From: Firm-13 sp037143795 | Lineage (GTDB): Bacteria; Bacillota; Clostridia; Saccharofermentanales; Saccharofermentanaceae | Length of the DNA stretch: 64,000 bases | Reading direction: 5' to 3' | NCBI GenBank assembly: GCA_037143795.1 | Contig: JBAWXZ010000005.1 | Coordinates: 62,001 to 126,000 of the forward strand | Shown: in pieces, positions 35,410 to 44,338 of the stretch | How the letters are laid out: every line of letters starts with the position of its first letter | Position numbering within the stretch: the stretch's first letter is position 1 | Translations under genes and position numbers: made by a program | The notes under the pieces: generated by a model | What the model was told of the DNA's origin: nothing | Database searches by the model: none | What the model saw: only the letters and a program-made list of their open reading frames with translations

Positions 35410-35991
35410 TCAATACCCCCCCATATTCTGTACGGAAAGTGAGGCATATATGATTTTCCATTTACCGTCTTCCTTTTGCAGCGTGATCTGATTTGTCGAC
35501 TCAGCCGACTCCCGGACCGGCTCGGCCGATCCTGCGGCGACATCCACGTATTCGGTCACGGTCTGCGTTGTGAAATCTACAGTTACCGTATTATCATGGA
35601 AAGTAACGGCTTGGAATTTTATATTGTTGTTGGCATAACTTGTATAGATTCGGCCGGTCATGATCTGCAGCTTCAAATTCTGGTAAACCGAACCGACTGC
35701 ATTCTCAAGAATGGATTGATTCTCCGTGTAATACCGGCTTATTTCGGGTTCAAGGGAATCTGCGTATTTTTTGACCTCGCTGTCGGTCGGCGCAGTCTGT
35801 CCGTCAATAAAATTTTCCGGAAGGACACGCCATGCAGCATCGGCTTCGACATAGGCCTGGCAGGCATCTTTGATCACAGGCACGGCCTGCTTCTGGTTTA
35901 TTGAAAGCACAACCAGATAGCCGACGACAAGAAGAACAACAATAGAAGTGACAATGATTCCACGATTGATTTTACGGATGAATTTCCCCAC
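35410..35991 (-). CDS. Membrane-anchored protein preceding ABC exporter
   Basis: 193 residues. One N-terminal transmembrane segment (GIIVTSIVVLLVVGYLVVL) and an extracytoplasmic domain of mixed helix and strand ending in a likely NTF2-like beta sheet (ITLQKEDGKWKIIYASL). Not recognised as a named family. GTG start with GGAGG seven bases upstream. It is the first gene of the exporter operon and could be its accessory or sensing subunit. Confidence 0.7.
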   Translation of the reverse strand: MGKFIRKINRGIIVTSIVVLLVVGYLVVLSINQKQAVPVIKDACQAYVEADAAWRVLPENFIDGQTAPTDSEVKKYADSLEPEISRYYTENQSILENAVGSVYQNLKLQIMTGRIYTSYANNNIKFQAVTFHDNTVTVDFTTQTVTEYVDVAAGSAEPVRESAESTNQITLQKEDGKWKIIYASLSVQNMGGY

Positions 35992-36233
35992 TCTATACCT
36001 CCAGATAATTTCATGTTATGCCTTCACTTGTGAACCGGATATATTTTGTATAATACAATTCCGGTATTATATCATAACTATATCTTCTTGAAAAATATGG
36101 AAGGGCATCGCACGGGCTGTGATGCCGCCTGCGCTTACAAAAGATGAATTATAGGAACGAAGCCTGTATAATGATGGTCAGGGTTTTAACACGTTAAGAT
36201 ATGCAGCGGCAAAAGAGCGAAGGAATAAAGATC

Positions 36234-37484
36234 ATGCTGACTCCTGTAAATAAAAAGAACTTTATCTGGAACTCACTCGGAGCTGGACTGAACGCTTTTC
36301 ATTCTCCGCTTTTCCTCATGATTGTTTCGCGTGTGCTGGGAATAAGGGATGCCGGTTTTTTTGCACTGGCCTTTACGACGGGTGTTCTATTTTCGAATAT
36401 AGGACTTTTCAATGTTCGCAGTTACCAGATAACGGATTTCAATAAAAGTCATTCGGATGCCGTATACCTTAATGCCAGGATAGTAACGGCTGTTCTGATG
36501 ATGCTGTCGGTAATCCTTTATTCGCTGACTAAGATCTCCGCGCCGTCGCTTTTTGCGGTGGTACTGCTTCTGGGATTATGGCGGGTGCCGGAAGTTCTGT
36601 CGGATGTTATGCACGGCGCACTCCAGATGAACCGGAGACTGGACCTTGCGGGGAAATCCCTTTTAATCAGGGCAGGTCTTTGCATTGCAGCATTTGCAGC
36701 TGCGGTGTACACGACCCGCAACCTCATTCTCGCTTGTTTTTTGCTGGTGTGTGTTAATATTTTGGTTTTTGCCCTGTATGACGTCCATAACTACAGGATG
36801 ATTTGTCCGTCACACAAAATGTTCCTGAACAGGGAGGTCATCGACCTTCTGAAATCATGTTTCCCTTTGTTTCTGATCTCCCTGCTGTACGCTTATCTTA
36901 TTAATGCCCCCAGGTATTCGATTGATCTTTTCGGGACCCCCGAGAACCTGACTGTGTACTCCATCATTGTACTGCCGGCCTCCATGATCTGGGTCGTTTT
37001 CATTATGGTCCTTAACCCGATTCTGCCGCGTCTTACTGCCCTGCATTTTACGGGAAAACGCCGCGAATTCAACCGGCAGATAAGTCTGCTGATCTGTGCG
37101 ATTATTGCGTTCAGCATAGTATATCTTGCATTTATGTACCTGATCGGAATCCGGATTTTTGAAATTGTATATAAGGTTCCTTTACTGCCATACCGTGCGG
37201 AATTTATGACAGTTGGCGTCGGCTCAGGGATTCTGTGTGTCGGGACAGTCTATTCCAACCTCCTTGTTCTGGTCAGGGAGACAAAGATCCTTTTGATTTC
37301 CTACATGATTACCGCCGCTGTGTCGGCAGGTGCAAGTATTTTTCTGGTTATAGGGAACGGTCTTCCCGGAGCAGCAGTGTCCTATCTGATTACAACGGTG
37401 CTGCTTATGATTCTTCTGGCTGCGGGTTTTATTTATGCGGATTTGTACAAAAATGATAACAGCAAATCCAATGAACGGATATAA
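36234..37484 (+). CDS. Polysaccharide flippase-like membrane protein
   Basis: 416 residues with about twelve hydrophobic segments, of the MVF/MOP superfamily (Wzx-like). It begins NFIWNSLGAGLNAFHSPLFLMIVSRVLG, a common flippase N-terminus, with a cytoplasmic loop containing FTGKRREFNRQ between segments. Its natural substrate may be a lipid-linked glycan, but no glycosyltransferase cluster lies nearby, so the assignment is to family only. AAGGA precedes ATG 36234. Confidence 0.72.
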   Translation: MLTPVNKKNFIWNSLGAGLNAFHSPLFLMIVSRVLGIRDAGFFALAFTTGVLFSNIGLFNVRSYQITDFNKSHSDAVYLNARIVTAVLMMLSVILYSLTKISAPSLFAVVLLLGLWRVPEVLSDVMHGALQMNRRLDLAGKSLLIRAGLCIAAFAAAVYTTRNLILACFLLVCVNILVFALYDVHNYRMICPSHKMFLNREVIDLLKSCFPLFLISLLYAYLINAPRYSIDLFGTPENLTVYSIIVLPASMIWVVFIMVLNPILPRLTALHFTGKRREFNRQISLLICAIIAFSIVYLAFMYLIGIRIFEIVYKVPLLPYRAEFMTVGVGSGILCVGTVYSNLLVLVRETKILLISYMITAAVSAGASIFLVIGNGLPGAAVSYLITTVLLMILLAAGFIYADLYKNDNSKSNERI

Positions 37485-37523
37485 TGGAATTTACCGGACT
37501 CACATAAGATTGGAGAAAACAAT

Positions 37524-38426
37524 ATGCTCAAATCACAAAAGGCGATAGGTGAATATCTTACCCTGCCCAAACTTACGTTGGAACAGGTCGCGCATAATTC
37601 TCAGATTGCCTCTGAGAAATATGTGTATGGTGATCAACGAGGCCAATACATCCTGTATTTTGGTCCTGTTAAGAAACCCAGCAAACATGTGATTGTTTTT
37701 ATACACGGAGGCGGCTGGATTGCCGGCTCACCGGACCGGTACAAATTTATCGGGCAGAAATTTGCCGATATGGGTTACCACACCATCTCAATTGGATACC
37801 GGCATACCCCGCTGAACAAATATCCGGCGCAGGCAGAAGATGTATTCAGCGGATATTGCAAGGCGATGATTATTCTCCTTGGCAAAGGAATTAAAACAAA
37901 GGACATTATCGTGATAGGGTCGTCAGCCGGCGGTCATCTGGGCGGTGTTCTGACATATGATAAGAAACTTCAGGCCAAATACGGAGTTGATCCGAAAAAT
38001 ATAAAAGGATTTGTATCCCTCGGGGGCATATTAACCTTCGGTGTCGAATACGCAAGATACACACAGAACCTTATGAACGCCCTGTTTGAAAAAGATTATG
38101 ACCGCGTTAATGCCGAGCCCTACGCGATGGTGGACGGGACAGAAAAGACAAAGGTATTGTGCATCCATTCCCAGAACGATCCGGTAAGCGCGATTCAAAA
38201 TGAGACACTTTTTGTCGATAAAATTAACAGTTTTCACAAAGGGTATGGCGAGAAGTACATTGTGAAGGATGAAACTATCTTTCATTCGAACCTTGTTACC
38301 GGGATTTTCTTTGAAGACCCTGAGACATCGCCTTCGCTTAAGGAGCTTTTTCGCTGGATAAAAGCACTGCCGTCCAAAGCGGTTTATCCGGATGTCAAAA
38401 AAGAAGATATAGTCGTTCTGGACTGA
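37524..38426 (+). CDS. Alpha/beta hydrolase (esterase)
   Basis: 300 residues. HGGGWIAGSPD forms the oxyanion hole, GSSAGGHLGG holds the nucleophilic Ser, HSQNDPVS the Asp and IFHSNL the His. The fold is that of acetyl-esterase/kynurenine formamidase-like enzymes. No signal peptide. GGAG precedes the ATG. Located 39 bases after the flippase gene, on the same strand, but the link is only positional. Confidence 0.85.
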   Translation: MLKSQKAIGEYLTLPKLTLEQVAHNSQIASEKYVYGDQRGQYILYFGPVKKPSKHVIVFIHGGGWIAGSPDRYKFIGQKFADMGYHTISIGYRHTPLNKYPAQAEDVFSGYCKAMIILLGKGIKTKDIIVIGSSAGGHLGGVLTYDKKLQAKYGVDPKNIKGFVSLGGILTFGVEYARYTQNLMNALFEKDYDRVNAEPYAMVDGTEKTKVLCIHSQNDPVSAIQNETLFVDKINSFHKGYGEKYIVKDETIFHSNLVTGIFFEDPETSPSLKELFRWIKALPSKAVYPDVKKEDIVVLD

Positions 38427-38485
38427 TTGGAAGGCATAAAAAATACAGTCCATACCGTATACGGAATTACAGTAAAGGGGACAGC

Positions 38486-39163
38486 ATGATGACAGACATT
38501 ACCACCGTCGTTTTTGATTTGGACGGCACTCTGCTTGATACACTCGGAGATTTGGCCGACGGCGTAAATTTCGCTTTAACACAACACGGGTATCCGGCAA
38601 GGACGCTTGATGAAGTCAGGCAGTTCGTGGGCAACGGCGTCAGAAACTTAATTGAGCGATCCATACCCGACGGGGTTGAGAATCCTGATTTTGAGCCTTG
38701 CCTGCATATGTTTAAAGATCATTATTCGAAAAATATGCAAAATAAGACACGTCCTTACGAGGGAATAATGGAATTGCTTGAAGCTCTCCGTGAAGCCGAC
38801 ATTAAGACGGCAATAGTGTCAAATAAATTCGATAAAGCGGTTAAGGAACTCAGCAGCGAGTATTTCGGCGACCACATCGCGGTGTCCATCGGGGAGTCAG
38901 CGCGGATTCACAAAAAGCCTTCCCCTGACTGCGTATATGAAGCGCTGCATGCACTCGGGTCACCGGTACAGACAGCTATTTATGTCGGTGATTCGGAAGT
39001 GGATGTCAGAACAGCCCATAATGCCGGACTTCCGTGTGTCGGAGTGACATGGGGATTCCGTGAAAAGGAAATTCTCGTGAAGGAAGGCGCCGAGTATATT
39101 ATTGATCATCCCCTGGAACTGCTGAATATTTTAAAAGACTATTCCAGCCGGAGCGAAAAATGA
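38486..39163 (+). CDS. gph: Phosphoglycolate phosphatase-like HAD hydrolase
   Basis: 225 residues. HAD motif I is FDLDGTLLDTLGD; motif II is the Ser/Thr in IVSNK; motif III is KPSPDCV; motif IV is VGDSEVDVRTAHNAG. The helical cap lies between. The family dephosphorylates 2-phosphoglycolate or other small phosphates such as pyrophosphate; substrate not provable here. Its stop overlaps the ATG of the FAD dehydrogenase gene by ATGA. Confidence 0.88.
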   Translation: MMTDITTVVFDLDGTLLDTLGDLADGVNFALTQHGYPARTLDEVRQFVGNGVRNLIERSIPDGVENPDFEPCLHMFKDHYSKNMQNKTRPYEGIMELLEALREADIKTAIVSNKFDKAVKELSSEYFGDHIAVSIGESARIHKKPSPDCVYEALHALGSPVQTAIYVGDSEVDVRTAHNAGLPCVGVTWGFREKEILVKEGAEYIIDHPLELLNILKDYSSRSEK

Positions 39164-40746
39164 TAAAAATAGCCGGCATATCCCTGCCCCTAACCTATAA
39201 CGGGGATATCCTGAAAGAGAAGGCTGCAGAGCGGCTCTGTATAGACCCCTGCCGGATTGAGCGTGTTTCGATTGAATCCCGCCGGATTGATACGTCAGAC
39301 AAACAGGATATTCACTTTCTCATAACGCTTTTCGCGTATATCACCGGCGATGAAAATGAAATCATATGGAGAATCAAGGACAAAAAGGTTACACGGGAGA
39401 CCGAGTCTTTCTATATTATTCCCGGTGTAAAAGTGCTGGAGCAGCGCCCCGTCGTTGTAGGATGCGGGCCTGCGGGGATGTTTGCCGCCCTGATTCTGGC
39501 ACAGGCAGGAGCACGGCCGGTTTTGCTTGAACGCGGCATGGATGTCGAAAGGCGCCGTAATAGCGTACAGGAATTCTGGAGGACGGGCATTCTTGATGCC
39601 GGCAGCAACGTGCAGTTCGGCGAAGGCGGCGCGGGAACTTTTTCCGACGGTAAGCTGAAAATCGGTAAAAAAGATGTCCGCAAGCTGAAAATCCTTCAGG
39701 AATTCGTCGAGGCGGGTGCACCTCCCGAGATTCTCTGCGACAGCAAGCCCCATATCGGTACGGACCGGCTTCACGGAGCTGTAAAGGGAATTGTCGGTAA
39801 AATCATCAGCCTCGGGGGCGAAGTGCATTTCGGCGCGGCTGTCACGGAAATTATCCGGAAGAACGGGCAGGTGACCGGCATAGGATATATTGAAGATGAC
39901 ACGTATACTGAAATGCCCGCAAGTCATGTCGTCCTGGCAATCGGGCACAGCGCGCGCGATACTTTCACATATCTTGAGTCAAGCGGAATCCAAATGGAAC
40001 AAAAACCTTTTGCTGTCGGAGTTCGCATCGAACACCCCCAGGCGCTTATTGACAGAATTCAATACGGAAAATTTGCCGGGGATCCCCGGTTGGGAGCCGC
40101 CGATTACAGAATGGTCGTTCACCTGCCAAACGGCAGGGGGGTATACACATTCTGCATGTGTCCCGGAGGAAGCGTAGTCGCTGCAGCGTCCGAAGAGGGA
40201 GGACTTGTGACAAACGGTATGAGCAAATGGAAACGTGACGGAAGAAATGCGAATACCGCGCTCCTGGTGACCGTTGAAAAAAAAGACCTGCAAAGCGACC
40301 ATCCATTAGCCGGTGTTTCTTTCCAGCGTGCGATAGAGTCAGCTGCCTTTACGGCGGGCGGCGGAAGCTTCAGGGCTCCGGTTCAGAGACTGGAAGATTT
40401 CCTTGAAGGCAGAGGCACGAAGGCGTTTGGAGATGTACTGCCCACCTATATGCCCGGAACGGAGTTTGCCTGCGCAGATTCCTATTTGCCGGCCGACATA
40501 GCCGGATCACTTCGGCAGGGACTTATCGAGATGGGTGAGTGGATGCCGGGGTTTTCGCTGCCGGATGCTATTCTGACCGGCGCTGAGACAAGAAGTACAT
40601 CGCCGGTCCGGATGACCAGGGGAGCAAGCCTGGAAGCTGCCGGAATAAAAGGCCTGTACCCATGCGGGGAGGGCGCCGGATATGCCGGAGGCATTATCTC
40701 GGCTGCCGTCGACGGGATGCTCTGCGCAGAGAAGATTCTGGAATAG
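39160..40746 (+). CDS. FAD-dependent dehydrogenase (COG2509 type)
   Basis: 528 residues. Rossmann FAD loop VVGCGPAGMFAALILAQAG at ~102, an ER motif, then the family signature NVQFGEGGAGTFSDGKL, HIGTDRL, and the C-terminal GEGAGYAGGIISAAVDG. COG2509 proteins are broadly conserved in Clostridia and of unproven function, possibly a reductase working on an unsaturated substrate. It overlaps gph and is followed by the Ppx/GppA gene after 64 bases. The first ~95 residues form an extra ferredoxin-like domain. Confidence 0.88.
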   Translation: MIKIAGISLPLTYNGDILKEKAAERLCIDPCRIERVSIESRRIDTSDKQDIHFLITLFAYITGDENEIIWRIKDKKVTRETESFYIIPGVKVLEQRPVVVGCGPAGMFAALILAQAGARPVLLERGMDVERRRNSVQEFWRTGILDAGSNVQFGEGGAGTFSDGKLKIGKKDVRKLKILQEFVEAGAPPEILCDSKPHIGTDRLHGAVKGIVGKIISLGGEVHFGAAVTEIIRKNGQVTGIGYIEDDTYTEMPASHVVLAIGHSARDTFTYLESSGIQMEQKPFAVGVRIEHPQALIDRIQYGKFAGDPRLGAADYRMVVHLPNGRGVYTFCMCPGGSVVAAASEEGGLVTNGMSKWKRDGRNANTALLVTVEKKDLQSDHPLAGVSFQRAIESAAFTAGGGSFRAPVQRLEDFLEGRGTKAFGDVLPTYMPGTEFACADSYLPADIAGSLRQGLIEMGEWMPGFSLPDAILTGAETRSTSPVRMTRGASLEAAGIKGLYPCGEGAGYAGGIISAAVDGMLCAEKILE

Positions 40747-40810
40747 GATTTATTTGAGACAAATCAATTATAATGGGAAAGTATGATATGCCAAAAAGGA
40801 GGAATCTGAT

Positions 40811-41752
40811 ATGCCGGAAACTGTAGCCGTTATCGATTTGGGGTCTAATACAACCCGCCTTAATATTTTCGAAATGCATGACGGCAAGGAACAGCCGGAA
40901 CTCCTGGCTGAAGCCAAATATAAAGTGCGTTTAAGTGAAGACATGGGCGATGACAAAGTTCTTATCAATCCGGCTGCGATAGCCCGTGCGATGGATGCCA
41001 TGCAGAATTTTTCGAAAATCCTTGCCGGATACCCGAATGTCCGCATACTGGCGGTGGCGACCGAGGCAATGAGGCGGGCGAGAAACGGCCCTGCTTTAGC
41101 AGAACTGCTGTTCCAGACAACCGGTATACCCATCCGTATTATTTCGGGGGAAGAAGAAGCGTTTTTTGATTTTCAGGCAGTACGTCATTCACTGCCGGAC
41201 CGGGATGCTTTGATTATTGATACGGGAGGCGGAAGCTGTGAATTGATTCTGATGCAGGAGGGACAGTGCCGGCAGATGGTAAGCCTTCCCATAGGCTCCG
41301 TAGTCTTATCCGAAAAATTCACGGATAAGGGCGACATGACTGCTGCTGCCATTTTCCGCCTTTTCAATTATGTGCAGGCCCGTCTCTCCACGGTTCACTG
41401 GCTTGCGGAGGCCCGTGAACTTCCGGTCATTGCAATTGGCGGGAACCATCGTGCTGCCGGAAAGGTCTGGAAAAACAACCAGGATGATGACGCATCACTC
41501 CACGGCTATGCAATCACCCGTGAGAATCTGAACAGCTTATATATAGATCTTCTTGATGCGGATAACAACCGGCGGCAGGTCATGCTTGGAAAGAATAAAG
41601 ACCGTGCGGATATCATCTCCGCAGGTCTTGTGCCGCTGATCCAGTGCCTGCGCCTTCTGGAAACACACCGGATTATATTCTGTGAGACAGGCCTTCGGGA
41701 AGGCGTTATATACGCGGAACACAATGGACTGAGCATGGATCAAGGCAGGTAA
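40811..41752 (+). CDS. Ppx/GppA exopolyphosphatase-family phosphatase
   Basis: 313 residues of the ASKHA fold. It shows VIDLGSNTTRLNIFE (phosphate 1), VATEAMRRA, IISGEEEAFFDF, DTGGGSCELIL (phosphate 2) and AIGGN. It is shorter than E. coli Ppx and lacks the C-terminal helical domain, typical of single-domain Clostridial proteins. It may hydrolyse polyphosphate or (p)ppGpp. AAGGAGG lies before the ATG. Codon use is like the neighbours. Confidence 0.88.
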   Translation: MPETVAVIDLGSNTTRLNIFEMHDGKEQPELLAEAKYKVRLSEDMGDDKVLINPAAIARAMDAMQNFSKILAGYPNVRILAVATEAMRRARNGPALAELLFQTTGIPIRIISGEEEAFFDFQAVRHSLPDRDALIIDTGGGSCELILMQEGQCRQMVSLPIGSVVLSEKFTDKGDMTAAAIFRLFNYVQARLSTVHWLAEARELPVIAIGGNHRAAGKVWKNNQDDDASLHGYAITRENLNSLYIDLLDADNNRRQVMLGKNKDRADIISAGLVPLIQCLRLLETHRIIFCETGLREGVIYAEHNGLSMDQGR

Positions 41753-41919
41753 ATCCAAATACACAGAAAGCGCCCGCCTGTCAGCCAAATAGGGTGACGA
41801 GTTTTAAAATGCATGCTACAATGAAAGAACTACTTATTGTCCTGCCGCTTATTTCATATACAAATAGCTTGAATATCAATTTTTTGAAATATAAAGCATA
41901 GTATAGGAGGTGATAGAGT

Positions 41920-42030
41920 ATGGGAGACAAGAATCCAAAGAAAACAATGAAAAAGAAAAAGGCAGTTGAGAAAGTCTCGGTACAGCCGGCAGCAGCCCCG
42001 GCAGCCCCTGTTAAGAAGCCTAAAAAATAA
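41920..42030 (+). CDS. Tiny Lys/Ala/Pro-rich protein, 36 aa
   Basis: 36 codons with a perfect GGAGGTGAT eight bases upstream of the ATG. Begins MGDKNPKKTMKKKKA and ends APVKKPKK, strongly basic, proline- and alanine-rich, and likely disordered. Short basic MGDK/MGKK-type proteins with this composition are frequent in Clostridia, but no function is established. It is monocistronic, ends in its own strong terminator, and is similar in make-up to the protein at 19824-19946. Confidence 0.72.
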   Translation: MGDKNPKKTMKKKKAVEKVSVQPAAAPAAPVKKPKK

Positions 42031-42060
42031 TAAGACAGACAAATAATGGATTTGTTCCTG

Positions 42061-42088
42061 AAAGGATCGCTTCGGCGGTCCTTTTTAT
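42061..42088 (+). terminator. Terminator after tiny Lys-rich gene
   Basis: 10-bp stem AAAGGATCGC with GCGGTCCTTT (one G-T pair), tetraloop TTCG, then TTTTTATTATT. Textbook form. Confidence 0.9.
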
Positions 42089-42239
42089 TATTATTCCCCG
42101 GTGCGGGAATTATCCATTGCGAAGGGTATATAATTATGTCGTGGAGCCTTGCATATCAGGCTCAACAGCTGTTCGGAACATATGTGACGGCTGGTGCTTC
42201 GCGGCGGCCGCATAAATCAAATATCGGGAGGAAAAGCAT

Positions 42240-43007
42240 ATGGGAAAGATGCCTGCATTATTCATTGGCCACGGTTCTCCGATGAATGCAATTGAAGATA
42301 ATAAATATACGAAGAATTGGGCAAAAACAGCAGGGCAAATTCCCAGGCCGGAAGCGATTCTAAGCATTTCCGCACACTGGTACACGCGGGGAACACGGAT
42401 TATGACTGCCGCCAGCCCTTCGATGGTATACGACATGTATGGATTCCCTGATGCATTGTACCGCGTCGAATACAAAGCACCGGGAGCACCGGCGTTCGCG
42501 CAGGAGACCATAAACCTGATCGGACGTGATGTGAAAATAGACAATAAATGGGGATTCGACCATGGCACGTGGTCCGTGCTGTGCAAAATGTACCCTGAGG
42601 CGGACATCCCGCTGTATCAGCTGAGTGTAGATATGAACGCGGATGCGCAGACGCATTTTCAAATTGGACAGGAAATTGCTGCTCTTCGCGACAGGGGTGT
42701 AATGATCCTTGGAAGCGGAAATATCGTACATAACCTTGGCAGAATTAACTGGGGAATGGATGCCGGAATGCCCTGGGCCGAAGAATTCGACAATTATGTC
42801 AAAGAAAAAATCGTTAAAAGGGAATTTGATGACGTCATTCATTACGAGAAAGCAGGCGAATCATCTGAAATTGCTTTTCCGACACCCGATCATTTTTTCC
42901 CGCTTCTCTATGTGCTCGGTGCTTCGCACAAAGATGACAGACTTACTGTTTTCAATGATTCCTGTACGATGGGATCGATGTCGATGACGTGCTGTTTATT
43001 CGAATAA
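42240..43007 (+). CDS. ygiD: LigB-type extradiol dioxygenase (4,5-DOPA type)
   Basis: 255 residues. The metal-site motifs of the LigB/DODA family are present: FIGHGSPMNA, SISAHWYTRGTRI, GFDHGTWSVL, ILGSGNIVHNLG. E. coli YgiD and plant DODA open the ring of DOPA using non-heme iron or zinc and oxygen. In an apparently anaerobic host the biological reaction is open. GGAGG lies before the ATG, and a -10-like TATAAT precedes it. It ends at a bidirectional terminator. Confidence 0.85.
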   Translation: MGKMPALFIGHGSPMNAIEDNKYTKNWAKTAGQIPRPEAILSISAHWYTRGTRIMTAASPSMVYDMYGFPDALYRVEYKAPGAPAFAQETINLIGRDVKIDNKWGFDHGTWSVLCKMYPEADIPLYQLSVDMNADAQTHFQIGQEIAALRDRGVMILGSGNIVHNLGRINWGMDAGMPWAEEFDNYVKEKIVKREFDDVIHYEKAGESSEIAFPTPDHFFPLLYVLGASHKDDRLTVFNDSCTMGSMSMTCCLFE

Positions 43008-43071
43008 TGGACACCGTCCAAATTACGGATACACGGGAAAACAAGGAAATACTTTCAGCACGGAAAACCCA

Positions 43072-43108
43072 AAGGGTCAGCATCCGATACGGATGCTGAC
43101 CCTTCTTT
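43072..43108. terminator. Bidirectional terminator
   Basis: 15-bp perfect stem (AAGGGTCAGCATCCG with CGGATGCTGACCCTT), 3-base loop, and T-rich flanks on both sides (TTCTTTAA on the plus strand, AAAACCC on the minus). It separates the dioxygenase gene and the converging Cys-rich gene. Confidence 0.9.
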
Positions 43109-43134
43109 AAATAATTTAAGCATAATGAGAGCGG

Positions 43135-43473
43135 CTACTTCTTTCTTGCCAGTTCTACTTCTTTGTCCCACGCTTCCTTGAAATCAGCTAATTCCTTCTT
43201 CATGACCGGAATACGTGTTCCAACAGACCCGCAATGCAGGCACTTGTCATTTTTGAAGCCTTGGGCGGGACATTTGTCCGCAACCTCCTGGGCACATCCG
43301 TAATTGCCGCAGCCTGAGCATCTGAAAACAGGATTCTTGCACGGATGCTCATGTTTGATACCGTCACATTTGGCCACGAGAGCTTTTTCCTCTTCTGTCA
43401 TTTCCAAATGGCGTTTCTGATTTAATCGCCCGCCTCTTCTCCAAATTTGATTATATGGAGACAATTCTGGCAC
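43135..43473 (-). CDS. Cys-rich zinc-finger-like protein
   Basis: About 112 residues. Seven to eight Cys with His are arranged as CDGIKHEHPC, then CSGCGNYGC, CPAQGF and CLHCGSVG, a pattern that fits two zinc-binding sites. There are no membrane segments, and the C-terminal ~30 residues form a charged helix. The GTG at 43473 (after AAGGAAG) gives a natural N-terminus MPELSPYNQIWRRGG; an ATG at 43401 would delete it. The function is unknown. A desulfoferrodoxin-like or ribosome-associated role is not excluded. Confidence 0.65.
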   Translation of the reverse strand: MPELSPYNQIWRRGGRLNQKRHLEMTEEEKALVAKCDGIKHEHPCKNPVFRCSGCGNYGCAQEVADKCPAQGFKNDKCLHCGSVGTRIPVMKKELADFKEAWDKEVELARKK

Positions 43474-43785
43474 AACAACCACTTCCTTTCAGTGAAGAAA
43501 AATCGTATCTTCTTTGAAACGCTGCAGCAGATAATCATGAAAATTATCGTCTGCAGACACAAGGGACGGAACCCAATTCCCTGCCTCTGTGTACAACTAA
43601 TTGTATCATTCAGGCAAGGCAATAGTCAATAAAAGCTGATAAAAAGAGAGCGCCCGTTATCTGATTGCAGGCATAGGGGAATGGACAAACACAGATGATA
43701 CAACAGGCTCGAGCGGCATGTAGTTACGCCTGGCGAATCCTGTTATAATTCTATCTGATATCAGATGAACAGGAGGCATATTACT
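43474..43785. other. Gap with promoter for P-loop kinase gene
   Basis: 312 bases between divergent genes. The first part holds the Shine-Dalgarno (CTTCCTT on the plus strand) of the Cys-rich gene. The last part holds a TATAAT and a palindromic operator. The middle shows no feature I can name. Confidence 0.55.
43744..43766 (+). promoter_or_regulatory. -10 box with palindromic operator, P-loop kinase gene
   Basis: TATAAT (43744-43749) is followed 3 bases later by a perfect 14-bp palindrome, ATCTGATATCAGAT (43753-43766), covering the predicted transcription start. GGAGG follows just before the ATG. A -35 box is weak (TAGTTA, 17 bases away), which suggests an activator or low basal use. Confidence 0.5.
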
Positions 43786-44274
43786 ATGGCAAAGATTATT
43801 TTACTGTGCGGGAAAATATGCAGCGGTAAAAGCACGTATGCGGCTTCGATAAAGACGGACTCTACGGTCATCCTGTCATGCGATGATCTCATGCTCCAGC
43901 TTTTTGATGAGTGCCTTGGGGATGCCCACAGGAATATTTCGGATAAGTGCCAAAAGTATTTATTCGATTTAGCTGAAAAAATTGCAAAAGCAGGCGCGGA
44001 TGTTATTCTTGATTTCGGATTTTGGAGCCGGGCGTCGAGACAGGAAGCTAAAGACCGTTTCCGCGCCAGCGGTATTGAGACGGAGCTGCACTACATCAGA
44101 GTAGATAACGAGGTCTGGCTGCAGCAGTTAGATAACCGCAACAAAGCCGCCCTCAGCGCTACTGCAGGCAGGGTGTACTTTGTCGACGATAATATGAAAC
44201 GGCTTTTTGATGCCGAGTTCGAGGAGCCCTCGGCAGAGGAAGTGGATATTCTCGCAGGCCGCAGAGGCGGATGA
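43786..44274 (+). CDS. P-loop kinase-like protein
   Basis: 162 residues. The nucleotide loop GKICSGKST is at residues 9-17, an LSCDDLMLQLFDE segment corresponds to the Walker B region, and the rest fits a small AAA/zeta-toxin-like or nucleoside-kinase-like fold (DVILDFGFWSRASRQE). Such proteins phosphorylate small molecules or antibiotics. No antitoxin partner is visible. GGAGG before the ATG supports the start. Confidence 0.75.
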   Translation: MAKIILLCGKICSGKSTYAASIKTDSTVILSCDDLMLQLFDECLGDAHRNISDKCQKYLFDLAEKIAKAGADVILDFGFWSRASRQEAKDRFRASGIETELHYIRVDNEVWLQQLDNRNKAALSATAGRVYFVDDNMKRLFDAEFEEPSAEEVDILAGRRGG

Positions 44275-44303
44275 CACAAGCGTTTTAACAGCAGCAGCCT
44301 TAT

Positions 44304-44338
44304 TACCCGGAGCAGATTAAACGCTGCCCGGGTATTTT
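44304..44338. terminator. Terminator between kinase and MATE genes
   Basis: TACCCGG-A-GCAG pairs with CTGCCCGGGTA, one bulged A, loop of 8 bases, followed by TTTTC on the plus strand. It serves converging transcripts. Confidence 0.75.

Noticed and set aside
36104..36125. GGCATCGCA/TGTGATGCC hairpin upstream of the flippase gene
   Set aside because: Short stem with a wobble, no T-tract and no clear role.
38455..38464. CCGTATACGG palindrome before gph
   Set aside because: Ten bases only, and no promoter box at a useful distance.
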